Shown piece by piece: positions 51,811 through 60,427 of a stretch of DNA of 63,419 nucleotides (the stretch's first letter is position 1; each line of letters starts with the position of its first letter). The DNA is taken from assembly GCA_023421135.1 (NCBI GenBank), contig JAEZUG010000097.1:1-63419 (forward strand), read 5' to 3'. The stretch is from Candidatus Cloacimonadota bacterium (GTDB lineage: Bacteria; Cloacimonadota; Cloacimonadia; Cloacimonadales; Cloacimonadaceae). The position numbers and the translations under genes are program-made. A model generated the notes under the pieces. The model was not told the DNA's origin. It saw only the letters and a program-made list of their open reading frames with translations, and did not search any database.

Positions 51811-53171
51811 TGAAACGCTTCCTGCTATTGATCCTCAGCCTGTATTTCAGCCTGACCTGGGCTCAGAGTAGGGAAGACATCCTGCCCGCTCTGGCACCTC
51901 CGGTGATCCTGGATGGTGTGAGAGCAGAGATGCGGCAGCCGGGCTATTGGATCAGCCGCCATCCCTACCCCGATAGCCTCCTGATGAGCCCTTCTGCGAT
52001 AGAGGCTTTCAATTCCCGCATTCGCCGCAGCTTCGGCACCGTCACTGCTATCGATCAACACTCCACAGCCATTCCCGGACGTACCATTCGCAACCAGATC
52101 AATAGCCTCCACAATTTGGTCAAAGGTATGAGGCTTCATGATGCGGCAGAGAACCAGCTTTCCACCGCCTATTGGGCAGAACTTGCCCGTCTGGAAAATA
52201 GCAGCGCTATCAGAGGTAACCTCCCTGTTCGTTTTGCCCTTGCCTCCAGCTTTGCGCATCAACGCCTGGTTCCCACTATGGATAATCTGAACAAAGAACC
52301 CGGGGACATCAATTTTGACGAGATCCAGAACTCCGGTTACGACATTGGCACGCCCATCGTGCTCTATCACAACTCAAGTGACGGCGCCTGGGCTTTTGGT
52401 GCCACCTCGGTGAGCAGCGGCTGGTTCCGTCTGCAGGATATGGCCATCGTGAGCCGGCAGGAATGGGTAAATCATCAGCGCGCAGAGAGCTTTATCGTTG
52501 TTCTGGCCGACAAGGCTGATCTCTGGAAGGATGCTGCTGCGCTTAGCTATCTCGGAGCAGTCCGCATGGGCACCCGCTTTGAGTACTTGGGCGAAAGTGG
52601 AGATTATTACATGATTCGCCTGGCAGTGCGGCAGGAAAACGGCAGAGGAGCCCTGCAGGAAGGCTTTATCCTGAAGAGCGATGCCCGGATAGGATATCTG
52701 TCCTACACCCCAAGAAACGTTTACAATCAGGCTTTCAAGCTACTCAATCACCGCTACGGTTGGGCAGATATGAATGGCGATTGGGATTGCTCCAGCATGA
52801 TGGTGCACATCTTTGCCTGTTTTGGCCTCCGTCTGCCCCGCAACGGCGCTTCCCAAGTGGCGGCAACCCGCGTGGAACACGAGTTTGCACCCGCTGAAAG
52901 TGACTCCCTGCGTTATGCCAATATCGCCCGCCATGCCGTGCCCGGCATCAGTTTACTGCATCTCCGCGGACACATAGTGCTCTATCTGGGAGCAGTTGAT
53001 GGCACACACTACATTATCCACAATACCTCCGGTTACCGCGTGCCCATCGATGAGCGCAGCCAGTATATCTATAGCATCAAAGGCACGGTGGTCAGCACCA
53101 TGGAACTGGGTGCCGGCTCGGATAAGAAGAGCCTGATCCAGCGTATGCTGAAGCTGAGCGTGATCAGATAG
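51810..53171 (+). CDS. Secreted NlpC/P60-family peptidoglycan hydrolase with SH3 domains
   Basis: Protein of 453 residues from GTG 51810, sharing one base with the tgt stop. A signal peptide (about 1-19, ending TWAQ) is followed by an N-terminal helical domain (about 25-190), two SH3b-like domains (about 190-300) and the NlpC/P60 catalytic domain with Cys in WDCSSMMVHIF (about 327) and His in LRGHIVLYLG (about 386). Layout resembles YkfC-type gamma-D-Glu-diaminopimelate endopeptidases, which cut cell-wall stem peptides. Last gene of the operon; heptamer repeats begin right after its stop. Confidence 0.87.
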   Translation: MKRFLLLILSLYFSLTWAQSREDILPALAPPVILDGVRAEMRQPGYWISRHPYPDSLLMSPSAIEAFNSRIRRSFGTVTAIDQHSTAIPGRTIRNQINSLHNLVKGMRLHDAAENQLSTAYWAELARLENSSAIRGNLPVRFALASSFAHQRLVPTMDNLNKEPGDINFDEIQNSGYDIGTPIVLYHNSSDGAWAFGATSVSSGWFRLQDMAIVSRQEWVNHQRAESFIVVLADKADLWKDAAALSYLGAVRMGTRFEYLGESGDYYMIRLAVRQENGRGALQEGFILKSDARIGYLSYTPRNVYNQAFKLLNHRYGWADMNGDWDCSSMMVHIFACFGLRLPRNGASQVAATRVEHEFAPAESDSLRYANIARHAVPGISLLHLRGHIVLYLGAVDGTHYIIHNTSGYRVPIDERSQYIYSIKGTVVSTMELGAGSDKKSLIQRMLKLSVIR

Positions 53172-53197
53172 TAACGAGTGACGAGTGACGAGTGACC
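53171..53197 (+). repeat. Heptamer array AGTGACG
   Basis: Three to four GAGTGAC units directly after the TAG stop of the NlpC/P60 gene. Confidence 0.75.
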
Positions 53198-53349
53198 AGT
53201 CCGGTAAGCGTAGAGCTGGGAGACTGGGGCTGCGCCAAGGGATTAGGGACTAGGGACTAGGGACTAGACCGTAAGTGTGGAGCTGGGAGAACAACGGCTC
53301 ACCTCTATTCACCATTAACTTTTCACTATTAACTTGTAGGGGCAGACCT

Positions 53350-53397
53350 GGTCGATGGATTGCCGCTCATCCCTATCAGATAACGCCCCTTCAGGGC
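53350..53397 (-). repeat. REP-like element, degenerate reverse copy
   Basis: Reverse complement of the REP-like block with GCCGCTCATCCCTATCAGA and CGCCCCTTCAGGGC. The main stem is broken, and no palindrome stands beside this copy. Confidence 0.75.
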
Positions 53398-53657
53398 TCT
53401 CCTTCTCTCCTTAACTCTTTGTAAAGTAAATCTCTTTTGCTCTTTTCCTCTGTTTTGAAAAATTCTCTAATCCCCAGCCCAAGCCCGCGAAGCGTCGCCA
53501 TCGTACATTGTAAATCGTACATCGTACATTGTAAGTACTCCCCCCTCTGCTTCTCTCCGTCATTCCTGCGAAGGCAGGAATCCATATTATAATGTGTCCT
53601 CTGTGGTTCAAAAGGGACTTCACTCCTATTTACCAGCCCCGCCTCCCCGAGTTTTTA

Positions 53658-53686
53658 TTGACATAATCCCCCAGCCGTATTTTTAG
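53658..53686 (+). promoter_or_regulatory. Candidate secA promoter
   Basis: TTGACA at 53658-53663 then TATTTTTAGGG at 53678-53688. The leader to SD AAAAGGA and ATG 53757 is about 70 bases. A CCGGACACCGGG inverted repeat lies within the leader (about 53710-53721). Confidence 0.45.
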
Positions 53687-53756
53687 GGTGGGATTAGTGA
53701 ATTTATATGCCCGGACACCGGGCTCTTGGACTTCTGCAATAGAAAAGGATATATAT

Positions 53757-56700
53757 ATGTTAGAGAAAATTCTGCGTAAGCTGTTCGGAGATAAATCCAG
53801 CAAAGACTTGCAGTTCTACCTGCCTCTGGTTGAGGATATTAACAAGATCTTTTCCGGTTTGCACCAATATGAAGACGATCAAATCCGTGACCGTGTGGCA
53901 GAAATCCGGCAGGAGATCAACCAGGCTCTGGCACCCAAACGTCAGGAACTGGATGAGCTGGAAACAAAATACCGTGAAACTAACGACGATAAAGAGCGTA
54001 ACTACATCGATAACGATATAGATAGCTGCAAGAAAGAACTCAAGAGCCTCACCAAGAAAACCTTGGACAACTTTCTTCCGGAAGTCTTTGCTCTGGTAAA
54101 AGATACCTGTCGCCGTCTGGTGGGACAGGAATTTGAAGTTCGGGGACATCTCCAAGCCTGGAACATGGTGCCCTTTGACGTTCAGCTCATCGGCGGTATG
54201 GCGCTGCACGATGGCAAGATCGCCGAGATGGCCACCGGTGAGGGAAAGACCCTGGTTGCCACTTTGCCGCTCTTCCTGAATGCTTTGGTGGGACGCGGCG
54301 TACATCTGGTGACGGTGAACGACTATCTGGCTGCGCGTGACTCCGAATGGATGAGCCCTATATTCCATTTTCACAATATGAAAGTGGGCTGCATCACCAC
54401 CGGAATGAGCTTTGAAGAACGCCGCCAGGCCTATCTCTGCGACGTTACCTATGGCATGAACAGCGAATTTGGCTTTGACTATCTGCGTGATAATATGGCT
54501 ACGGCACCGGAGCAACTGGTGCAGCGTGACTTCTACTATTCCATTGTGGATGAAGTGGATAGCATTCTCATCGATGAAGCACGTACCCCGCTCATTATCA
54601 GCGGTCCGATCGGGCAGGACAAGAATTTTTACCCCGAGCTGAGGCCGGTGATTCACTCCCTGGTGGCGTCTCAAAATCAGCTTATTCAACGCTTTCTCTC
54701 CGAGATCAGAGAGGAGATGCGCGAGGATAACCCTCATCCGGATAATTCCAAGCTCGGCAGCAAATTGCTCCTGGTCAAGCGGGGTGCTCCGCGCAACAAA
54801 GCTTTTGCCAAGCTCATGCAGGAAGGCTCGCTCAAGAAGCTGGTCAACGACACCGAAGGTTACTATCTGCGGGATAAGAATTTGCACGAGCTGGACGATG
54901 AACTCTTTTTCGTGGTGGAAGAACGTCAGAACAGCGTGGATCTCTGCGAAAAGGGCAGGGATCTGCTTTCCCGCAAGGAGCGCGATCTCTTTACCATGGA
55001 TTCTCTGGACGAGATCTATCGCCAGATCGAGGCGGATGAATCTTTGAGCGATATACAGAAGGCTCAGAAACGGGAGCAGAGCACTGCCAAATTCATGGAT
55101 AAGAGCGAGAAACTCCACAATATCAGCCAGTTACTGAAGGCATACACGCTCTTTGAAAACGATGTGGACTATGTAGTGATCGATAACAAAGTGGTGATCG
55201 TGGATCAATTTACCGGACGTCAGATGCCGGGACGCCGCTTCTCCGAAGGTCTGCATCAGGCCCTGGAAGCCAAGGAAAACGTCACCATCGAAGCCGGAAC
55301 TCAGACCTTTGCCACCATCACTCTGCAGAACTACTTCCGCATGTTTGAAAAGCTGGGCGGCATGACCGGTACTGCCATCACGGAAGAGGGAGAATTCATG
55401 GAGATCTATAAGCTCCCCGTGATGTCCATCCCCACCAATGTGCCGATCACCAGAATCGATCACGACGATGTGATCTATCTCACCAAAAACGATAAGTATC
55501 AAGCTATTATAAACGAAATTGTCTATTGGCACGAACAGCAAAAACCCGTGCTGGTGGGTACCGTGAGCGTGGAAGTTTCCGAGACGCTCAGCCGCCTCCT
55601 ACGCCGCCGGAACATCCCGCACAACGTGCTCAATGCACGGCAGCATCAACGTGAAGCCGAGATCGTGACCGGTGCCGGACAGCCCGGAGCCGTAACTATT
55701 GCCACCAACATGGCTGGCCGTGGCACGGATATCAAGCTGGCCAAGGGTGTCGTGAGCCAAGCCATTGAAGCCTATCGCGATGGCAGCACCAAGATCACGG
55801 AAGAATTCCCCTATGGCATTCCTCTGGACGGACTGCATATCATTGGCAGTGAACGCCACGAGAGCCGCCGTATCGACAGGCAGTTACGCGGCCGGGCTGG
55901 ACGTCAGGGCGATCCGGGCACCAGCCGCTTCTATCTCTCGCTCGAGGATGATCTGATGCGGCTCTTTGGCACAGACCGTTTGGCGCCCATGATGATGAAG
56001 CTGGGGCTCAAACCCGGTGATGCCATCCGTCACTCCATGATGACCAAGACCGTGGAAAACGCTCAGAAACGCGTGGAAGAGCATAACTTTGAGATCCGCA
56101 AGAACCTCATCAAATACGACGAGGTGATGAATCAGCAGCGGGAAGTGATCTATTCCTACCGTCGCAGTGTGCTGAGAGGCTATAATCTGCGCAACGAGAT
56201 CATGGAAATGATCGCCGAGACAGTCGAAAACGTCGTGGCAGACAATATCCCCGAAGGCAGCTATCCCGAGGATTGGAACCTGGAGCGTCTAGCTACCTGG
56301 TTCTCAAGCGGGCTCCATATCCGCATCACGGCAGAGGATTTGGACAGTGATCATCTCAATGAAGATCTGCTCAAAAACAGCCTCAAGGAGCTGGTCATGG
56401 ATGCCTATCTGGCCAAAGAAAGCCGGGTGGGCGATGAGATGATGCGCAAGATAGAACGCTATGCCCTGCTGGAAGTTGTGGATGATGAATGGCGGGATCA
56501 CCTGCACGAAATGGATCTCCTCAAAGAGGGCGTGCACCTGCGTGCCTATGCCAATAAAGACCCGCTCATCGAGTATAAAAAAGAGAGCTTTGATCTCTTC
56601 CAGGGCCTGATCACCAGGATTCAGGAAGATGTGACCAAGAAGGTTTTCACCTATTACTTCCTCACTCAGGAGCAGCGGGAATCCCTCCTGCGCAACGCTC

Positions 56701-56912
56701 AAGCCTCTCATGATGAAGTGGATACCTTTGCCCAGGCTGCCGCTCAGCAAGGAGAGCCTCAAAGCCGCTCTCATCCTGCTCCCCCGCCTGAAGAAGGCTC
56801 CAAGCAACGTCCCGTAACCGTTGCCCCCAAGGTGGGACGCAACGATCCCTGTCCCTGCGGAAGCGGCAAGAAGTATAAGAAGTGCTGCGGACAGAACGAG
56901 TTTGAAGATTAA
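53757..56912 (+). CDS. secA: Protein translocase ATPase SecA
   Basis: Protein of 1051 residues from ATG 53757 (SD AAAGGA, seven bases); a longer frame from 53688 would add 23 residues with no good site. Motifs: Walker A ATGEGKTLVATL (about 158), DEAD-like VDEVDSILIDEA (about 264), PNMAGRGTDIK-like TNMAGRGTDI, and QLRGRAGRQGDPG. The C-terminal zinc-binding tail is DPCPCGSGKKYKKCCG. The insert in nucleotide-binding domain 1-to-preprotein region (about 285-460) makes it longer than E. coli SecA (901), as in Bacteroidota/Chlorobi-type SecA. Powers Sec-dependent export, which all T9SS cargo here need first. Co-transcribed with topA. Confidence 0.96.
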   Translation: MLEKILRKLFGDKSSKDLQFYLPLVEDINKIFSGLHQYEDDQIRDRVAEIRQEINQALAPKRQELDELETKYRETNDDKERNYIDNDIDSCKKELKSLTKKTLDNFLPEVFALVKDTCRRLVGQEFEVRGHLQAWNMVPFDVQLIGGMALHDGKIAEMATGEGKTLVATLPLFLNALVGRGVHLVTVNDYLAARDSEWMSPIFHFHNMKVGCITTGMSFEERRQAYLCDVTYGMNSEFGFDYLRDNMATAPEQLVQRDFYYSIVDEVDSILIDEARTPLIISGPIGQDKNFYPELRPVIHSLVASQNQLIQRFLSEIREEMREDNPHPDNSKLGSKLLLVKRGAPRNKAFAKLMQEGSLKKLVNDTEGYYLRDKNLHELDDELFFVVEERQNSVDLCEKGRDLLSRKERDLFTMDSLDEIYRQIEADESLSDIQKAQKREQSTAKFMDKSEKLHNISQLLKAYTLFENDVDYVVIDNKVVIVDQFTGRQMPGRRFSEGLHQALEAKENVTIEAGTQTFATITLQNYFRMFEKLGGMTGTAITEEGEFMEIYKLPVMSIPTNVPITRIDHDDVIYLTKNDKYQAIINEIVYWHEQQKPVLVGTVSVEVSETLSRLLRRRNIPHNVLNARQHQREAEIVTGAGQPGAVTIATNMAGRGTDIKLAKGVVSQAIEAYRDGSTKITEEFPYGIPLDGLHIIGSERHESRRIDRQLRGRAGRQGDPGTSRFYLSLEDDLMRLFGTDRLAPMMMKLGLKPGDAIRHSMMTKTVENAQKRVEEHNFEIRKNLIKYDEVMNQQREVIYSYRRSVLRGYNLRNEIMEMIAETVENVVADNIPEGSYPEDWNLERLATWFSSGLHIRITAEDLDSDHLNEDLLKNSLKELVMDAYLAKESRVGDEMMRKIERYALLEVVDDEWRDHLHEMDLLKEGVHLRAYANKDPLIEYKKESFDLFQGLITRIQEDVTKKVFTYYFLTQEQRESLLRNAQASHDEVDTFAQAAAQQGEPQSRSHPAPPPEEGSKQRPVTVAPKVGRNDPCPCGSGKKYKKCCGQNEFED

Positions 56913-56922
56913 AGGAATAGTT

Positions 56923-59145
56923 ATGCCCAAAGGTTTGATCATAGTAGAATCACCCGCCAAAGCCAATACCATCAGTAAGTTCCTGCACAACCAATACGTG
57001 GTGAAGGCTTCTTACGGACACATCCGGGACCTGCCCAAGAGCAGCCTCGGAATAGACGTGGACAAAGACTTCCAGCCCAAATACGTCTTGGATAAAAGCA
57101 AGACCAAGGTGCTCTCGGAGCTCAAAGAAGCCATCAGCAAGGTTGATGCCGTCTTCCTGGCCTCTGATAACGACCGCGAAGGAGAAGCCATCGCCTGGCA
57201 CGTCTCTCAAGCTTTTGCCAAGGAACTGAAAGGCAAGAAGGTGCAACGCATAGTCTTCAACGAGATCACCTCCAAGGCTATTGTGAAAGCCATTGAAGAG
57301 CCCGGCAGTATAGACATTGCCAAGGTGGATGCTCAGCAGGCCCGCCGCGTGCTGGACCGGCTGGTGGGCTACACCGTGAGTCCCCTGCTCTGGAAAGTGA
57401 TCGAAAAAGGTCTCTCCGCCGGGCGGGTACAATCCGTAGCACTACGTCTGATCTGCGAGCGGGAGCAGGAGATACGCGTCTTTGTTCCCCGTGAATACTG
57501 GCAGTTGGAAGCAGATTTCTGGCGTGGTAAACTGCCCAAGTTCCATGCTGTGATGGAGAGATGGAACGGTGAGAAGCTGGAGATCGGAGACGAAGCCAAA
57601 GCCAGTATGCTGATCGGTGAGCTGAAAGACCAGAAAGCCGTGCTGCAAGAGCTCAAACGTGCTCCCCGCAAGATGGAGCCCTATCCTCCCTTTATCACCA
57701 GTACCCTGCAGCAGGAAGCCTCCAAGATCCTGAATTTCCAGAGCTCTCGCACCATGAGCATCGCTCAGCAGCTCTATGAAGGCATCAGCCTGGGCGGAGA
57801 ACACACAGGTCTCATCACCTATATGAGAACGGACTCCCTGCGCATCGCCGATGAAGCGGTGGATAACTGCCGCAGCCTGATCAAAGATCGCTTTGGCAAA
57901 GACCTGCTGAATAGCAGTGTGCGCAAATATCAGAACAAATCCACTGCTCAGGATGCTCACGAAGCCATCCGTCCCACAGATGCTTTCCGCACTCCCGAGG
58001 CCGTGGAAGCCTATCTTTCCAAAGAACAGCTCAAGCTTTACACCCTGATCTGGCAACGCTTTATCGCCACTCAGATGAAGCCTGCCCAGCTACAGGTAAA
58101 CACCGCCAAGGTGAGCCTGGGACCGGCTCTCTTCTCTGCTTCCGGCACCGAGATTGTGGAAGAAGGCTTCATCAAAGCCTATCCTCACGTAGTGGTCGTG
58201 CAGGGTGAGAAGATTCACCCCGATTACCAGCAGGAAGACCTCCTGGAATATGAAAAGCTGGAGCAATTGCAGTATTTTACCAAGCCTCCTTCCCGCTTCA
58301 CAGAAGCTTCTCTGATCAAAGAGCTGGAGGCCAAAGGCATCGGACGTCCCTCCACCTACGCTTCCATCATCGATACCATCAAGAAGCGTAAATACGTGCA
58401 AATGGAGAAGAAATCCTTCCTGCCCACCTCTCTGGGAGACGATGTCAACGGCTTCCTGGTGGGCAAGTTTGACAGCCTCTTCAACGTGCGCTTCACTGCC
58501 GAGATGGAGACCGAGCTGGACGGCGTGGAAGAAGCCCGGGTCACCTGGCCAAACCTGGTGAAAGGCTATTACGACCAGCTAAAAGGCTTGATTGGCGACG
58601 TCGATATCAAGAAAGAAAAGAGTTCCTTCACCCAGGAAACGGATATCGTCTGCAACGTCTGCAAAGAGGGCAAGATGATGATCAAGCGTTCCCGGGGCGG
58701 AGAATTCCTGGCCTGTTCCCGCTATCCTGAATGCAAGAACAGCAAGAGCTTCAAGCGGGATAAGGACGACAATATCGTTATCCTCGAGCCTACCCTCTTG
58801 GAAGAAAAGTGCCCGCTCTGCGGTTCCAACCTGCTCCGTCGCAACGGCCGCTATGGAGAATTCACCGCCTGCAGCACTTACCCAAAGTGTAAATATGTAA
58901 AACCCAATACCATAGGCGTTAAGTGTCCGGATTGTGGCAAGGGCGATGTGGTGGCGCGCAAGAGCAAAGCCGGTAAGCAGTTCTACTCCTGCAGCACCTA
59001 CCCGGAATGCAAGTGGATCACAAACGACAAGCCGGTTCCCACCCCCTGTCCCTCCTGTCAAAACCCCTTTATGTATGAGAAGACCAACAAGACAGACGGT
59101 CTGCACCTATTCTGTCCCAAATGCAAGACCAAGCTAAAGAGTTAG
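56923..59145 (+). CDS. topA: DNA topoisomerase I
   Basis: Protein of 740 residues from ATG 56923 (SD AAAGGA), ten bases after secA. Toprim domain with IVESPAKANTI and the acidic cluster SDNDREGEAIAW; active-site Tyr in ITYMRTDSLRI (about 299). C-terminal part has four Cys4-type zinc ribbons: CNVCKEGKM ... CSRYPEC, CPLCGSN ... CSTYPKC, CPDCGKGD ... CSTYPEC and CPSCQNPF ... CPKC. Relaxes negative supercoils. Its stop is four bases from the next gene, so the secA-topA-permease-transporter string is one operon. Confidence 0.95.
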   Translation: MPKGLIIVESPAKANTISKFLHNQYVVKASYGHIRDLPKSSLGIDVDKDFQPKYVLDKSKTKVLSELKEAISKVDAVFLASDNDREGEAIAWHVSQAFAKELKGKKVQRIVFNEITSKAIVKAIEEPGSIDIAKVDAQQARRVLDRLVGYTVSPLLWKVIEKGLSAGRVQSVALRLICEREQEIRVFVPREYWQLEADFWRGKLPKFHAVMERWNGEKLEIGDEAKASMLIGELKDQKAVLQELKRAPRKMEPYPPFITSTLQQEASKILNFQSSRTMSIAQQLYEGISLGGEHTGLITYMRTDSLRIADEAVDNCRSLIKDRFGKDLLNSSVRKYQNKSTAQDAHEAIRPTDAFRTPEAVEAYLSKEQLKLYTLIWQRFIATQMKPAQLQVNTAKVSLGPALFSASGTEIVEEGFIKAYPHVVVVQGEKIHPDYQQEDLLEYEKLEQLQYFTKPPSRFTEASLIKELEAKGIGRPSTYASIIDTIKKRKYVQMEKKSFLPTSLGDDVNGFLVGKFDSLFNVRFTAEMETELDGVEEARVTWPNLVKGYYDQLKGLIGDVDIKKEKSSFTQETDIVCNVCKEGKMMIKRSRGGEFLACSRYPECKNSKSFKRDKDDNIVILEPTLLEEKCPLCGSNLLRRNGRYGEFTACSTYPKCKYVKPNTIGVKCPDCGKGDVVARKSKAGKQFYSCSTYPECKWITNDKPVPTPCPSCQNPFMYEKTNKTDGLHLFCPKCKTKLKS

Positions 59146-59149
59146 AATA

Positions 59150-60409
59150 ATGCACGTTAAAGACGGCCTGCTCAGCGCTTTTCAAAGTATCTCCAGCCAC
59201 AAGCTGAGATCTCTTCTGACCCTCACAGGGATCGTGATCGGCGTGCTGGCCGTAGTTGCCATGTTTTCTTCCATTTATGCCCTCAAAGACCTGGTGAAAT
59301 CCAACATGGAAGGCATGGGCTGGGATTATTCCCTCATCATCGTTCCGGAGACTTCCAGCATCCGGAATAGCTTTCGCGGCACTTTCCGCCGAACCCGGCA
59401 AAACGTCGAATCCATCAGCTATGAAGACTATGAAGCCCTGCGGGACGAGCTGGAATACAAGACCATCTACGGCAACATTGAAAGCAACAGCCTCTACCGT
59501 CTGAAAAACAAGACGCAGTTCGTGCGCCTCCGGGCCACCAACCGCAGCTTCTTCACCACCAAGTCCTATTCCCTTTCCGCCGGACGCCTGTTCAACCCCT
59601 ACGAAGAAGAGAACCGCATCCCGGTCGCCGTGTTAGGCTCCTACTTTGCCCAGGATTACTTTGGCGACAAAGATCCCATCGGCAAGAGCGTCAAGCTGGG
59701 AGACACCCGTTTCACGGTGGTGGGCGTGCTAAGTAAGGACAAGCTGAATCAGGGCAGTGGCATGAACTTCAATAACTGGGAGCGCAAGGAAGACCTCAAG
59801 GCCGTCTATGTTCCTCTCAGCTATGGCGCAAAGTATCTGGGAACCGGAGGCGGCGTGCACATGATCTACCTCCAGGCCAAGAGCAAAAAGGATATCGATA
59901 ACCTCAAGCAACAAGCCCGGCAGCTCCTCTTATCCCGGCACAACATGTATCCCAATTTCGGCTTCCTCAATATCGGCCAGATGATGCTGCAGATCAACGA
60001 AGAGATCGATAAGAACATGAAGAAGTGGAATATAGCTCTATCCGCCATCGCTTCCATTTCGCTGATCGTGGGCGGAATCGGACTCTTCAGCACTCTTTTG
60101 ATCTCAATTCAGGAACGCATGATGGAGATCGGCATCCGCAAAAGCATCGGTGCCACAGAAGCGGATATCTTTTTCTATTTCATCTTTGAAGCTCTGAGCC
60201 TGGCTTTCCTGGGTGCCCTCCTGGGCGTTATGCTGGCGGGACTCCTGATCTCCGGGATTGAACACGCCATCAAAATCCCCCTCTACCTGCCCATCCAGGG
60301 TGTGGCACTGGGCTTTGGTTTTTCCCTCCTGATCGGCTTCCTGAGCGGCATCTACCCAGCTGCCAAAGCTGCCCGCATTGATCCCATTCAGGCTATCTAC
60401 TACAGCTAA
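59150..60409 (+). CDS. MacB-like ABC transporter permease (MacB_PCD/FtsX)
   Basis: Protein of 419 residues: an N-terminal transmembrane helix (about 20-45, LRSLLTLTGIVIGVLAVVAM), a large extracytoplasmic MacB_PCD domain (about 55-280) and three C-terminal helices of the FtsX fold (ISLIVGGIGLFSTLLISIQERMMEIGIRKSIGA). Members export lipoproteins, peptides or antibiotics or act as mechanotransmitters. The cognate ATPase is not next to it, and the neighbours are topA and an MFS gene, so the partner must lie elsewhere. Confidence 0.88.
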   Translation: MHVKDGLLSAFQSISSHKLRSLLTLTGIVIGVLAVVAMFSSIYALKDLVKSNMEGMGWDYSLIIVPETSSIRNSFRGTFRRTRQNVESISYEDYEALRDELEYKTIYGNIESNSLYRLKNKTQFVRLRATNRSFFTTKSYSLSAGRLFNPYEEENRIPVAVLGSYFAQDYFGDKDPIGKSVKLGDTRFTVVGVLSKDKLNQGSGMNFNNWERKEDLKAVYVPLSYGAKYLGTGGGVHMIYLQAKSKKDIDNLKQQARQLLLSRHNMYPNFGFLNIGQMMLQINEEIDKNMKKWNIALSAIASISLIVGGIGLFSTLLISIQERMMEIGIRKSIGATEADIFFYFIFEALSLAFLGALLGVMLAGLLISGIEHAIKIPLYLPIQGVALGFGFSLLIGFLSGIYPAAKAARIDPIQAIYYS

Positions 60410-60427
60410 ATCATCCGGAGGCTACCG

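Larger units (their letters stand above)
53172..53756. other. Repeat-rich spacer upstream of secA
   Basis: No gene supported. It holds heptamer arrays (GAGTGAC and TTAGGGA/CTAGGGA types), a copy of the recurring AGCTGGGAGA/CTGTAGGGGCAGACC module, a degenerate reverse REP-like element (53350-53397), an ACATTGTAAATCGTACATCGT direct-repeat run (about 53500-53535), the empty-site copy of the TCATTCCTGCG repeat (53551-53600) and the secA promoter candidate. Confidence 0.78.

Noticed and set aside
53688..53756. 23-residue N-terminal extension of SecA
   Set aside because: The upstream start lacks a ribosome-binding site and falls within the promoter/leader; ATG 53757 has a well-spaced AAAGGA and gives the standard SecA N-terminus.
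56821..56922. 34-residue N-terminal extension of TopA
   Set aside because: It overlaps the SecA zinc-tail codons in another frame; ATG 56923 begins the conserved KGLIIVESPAKA motif.
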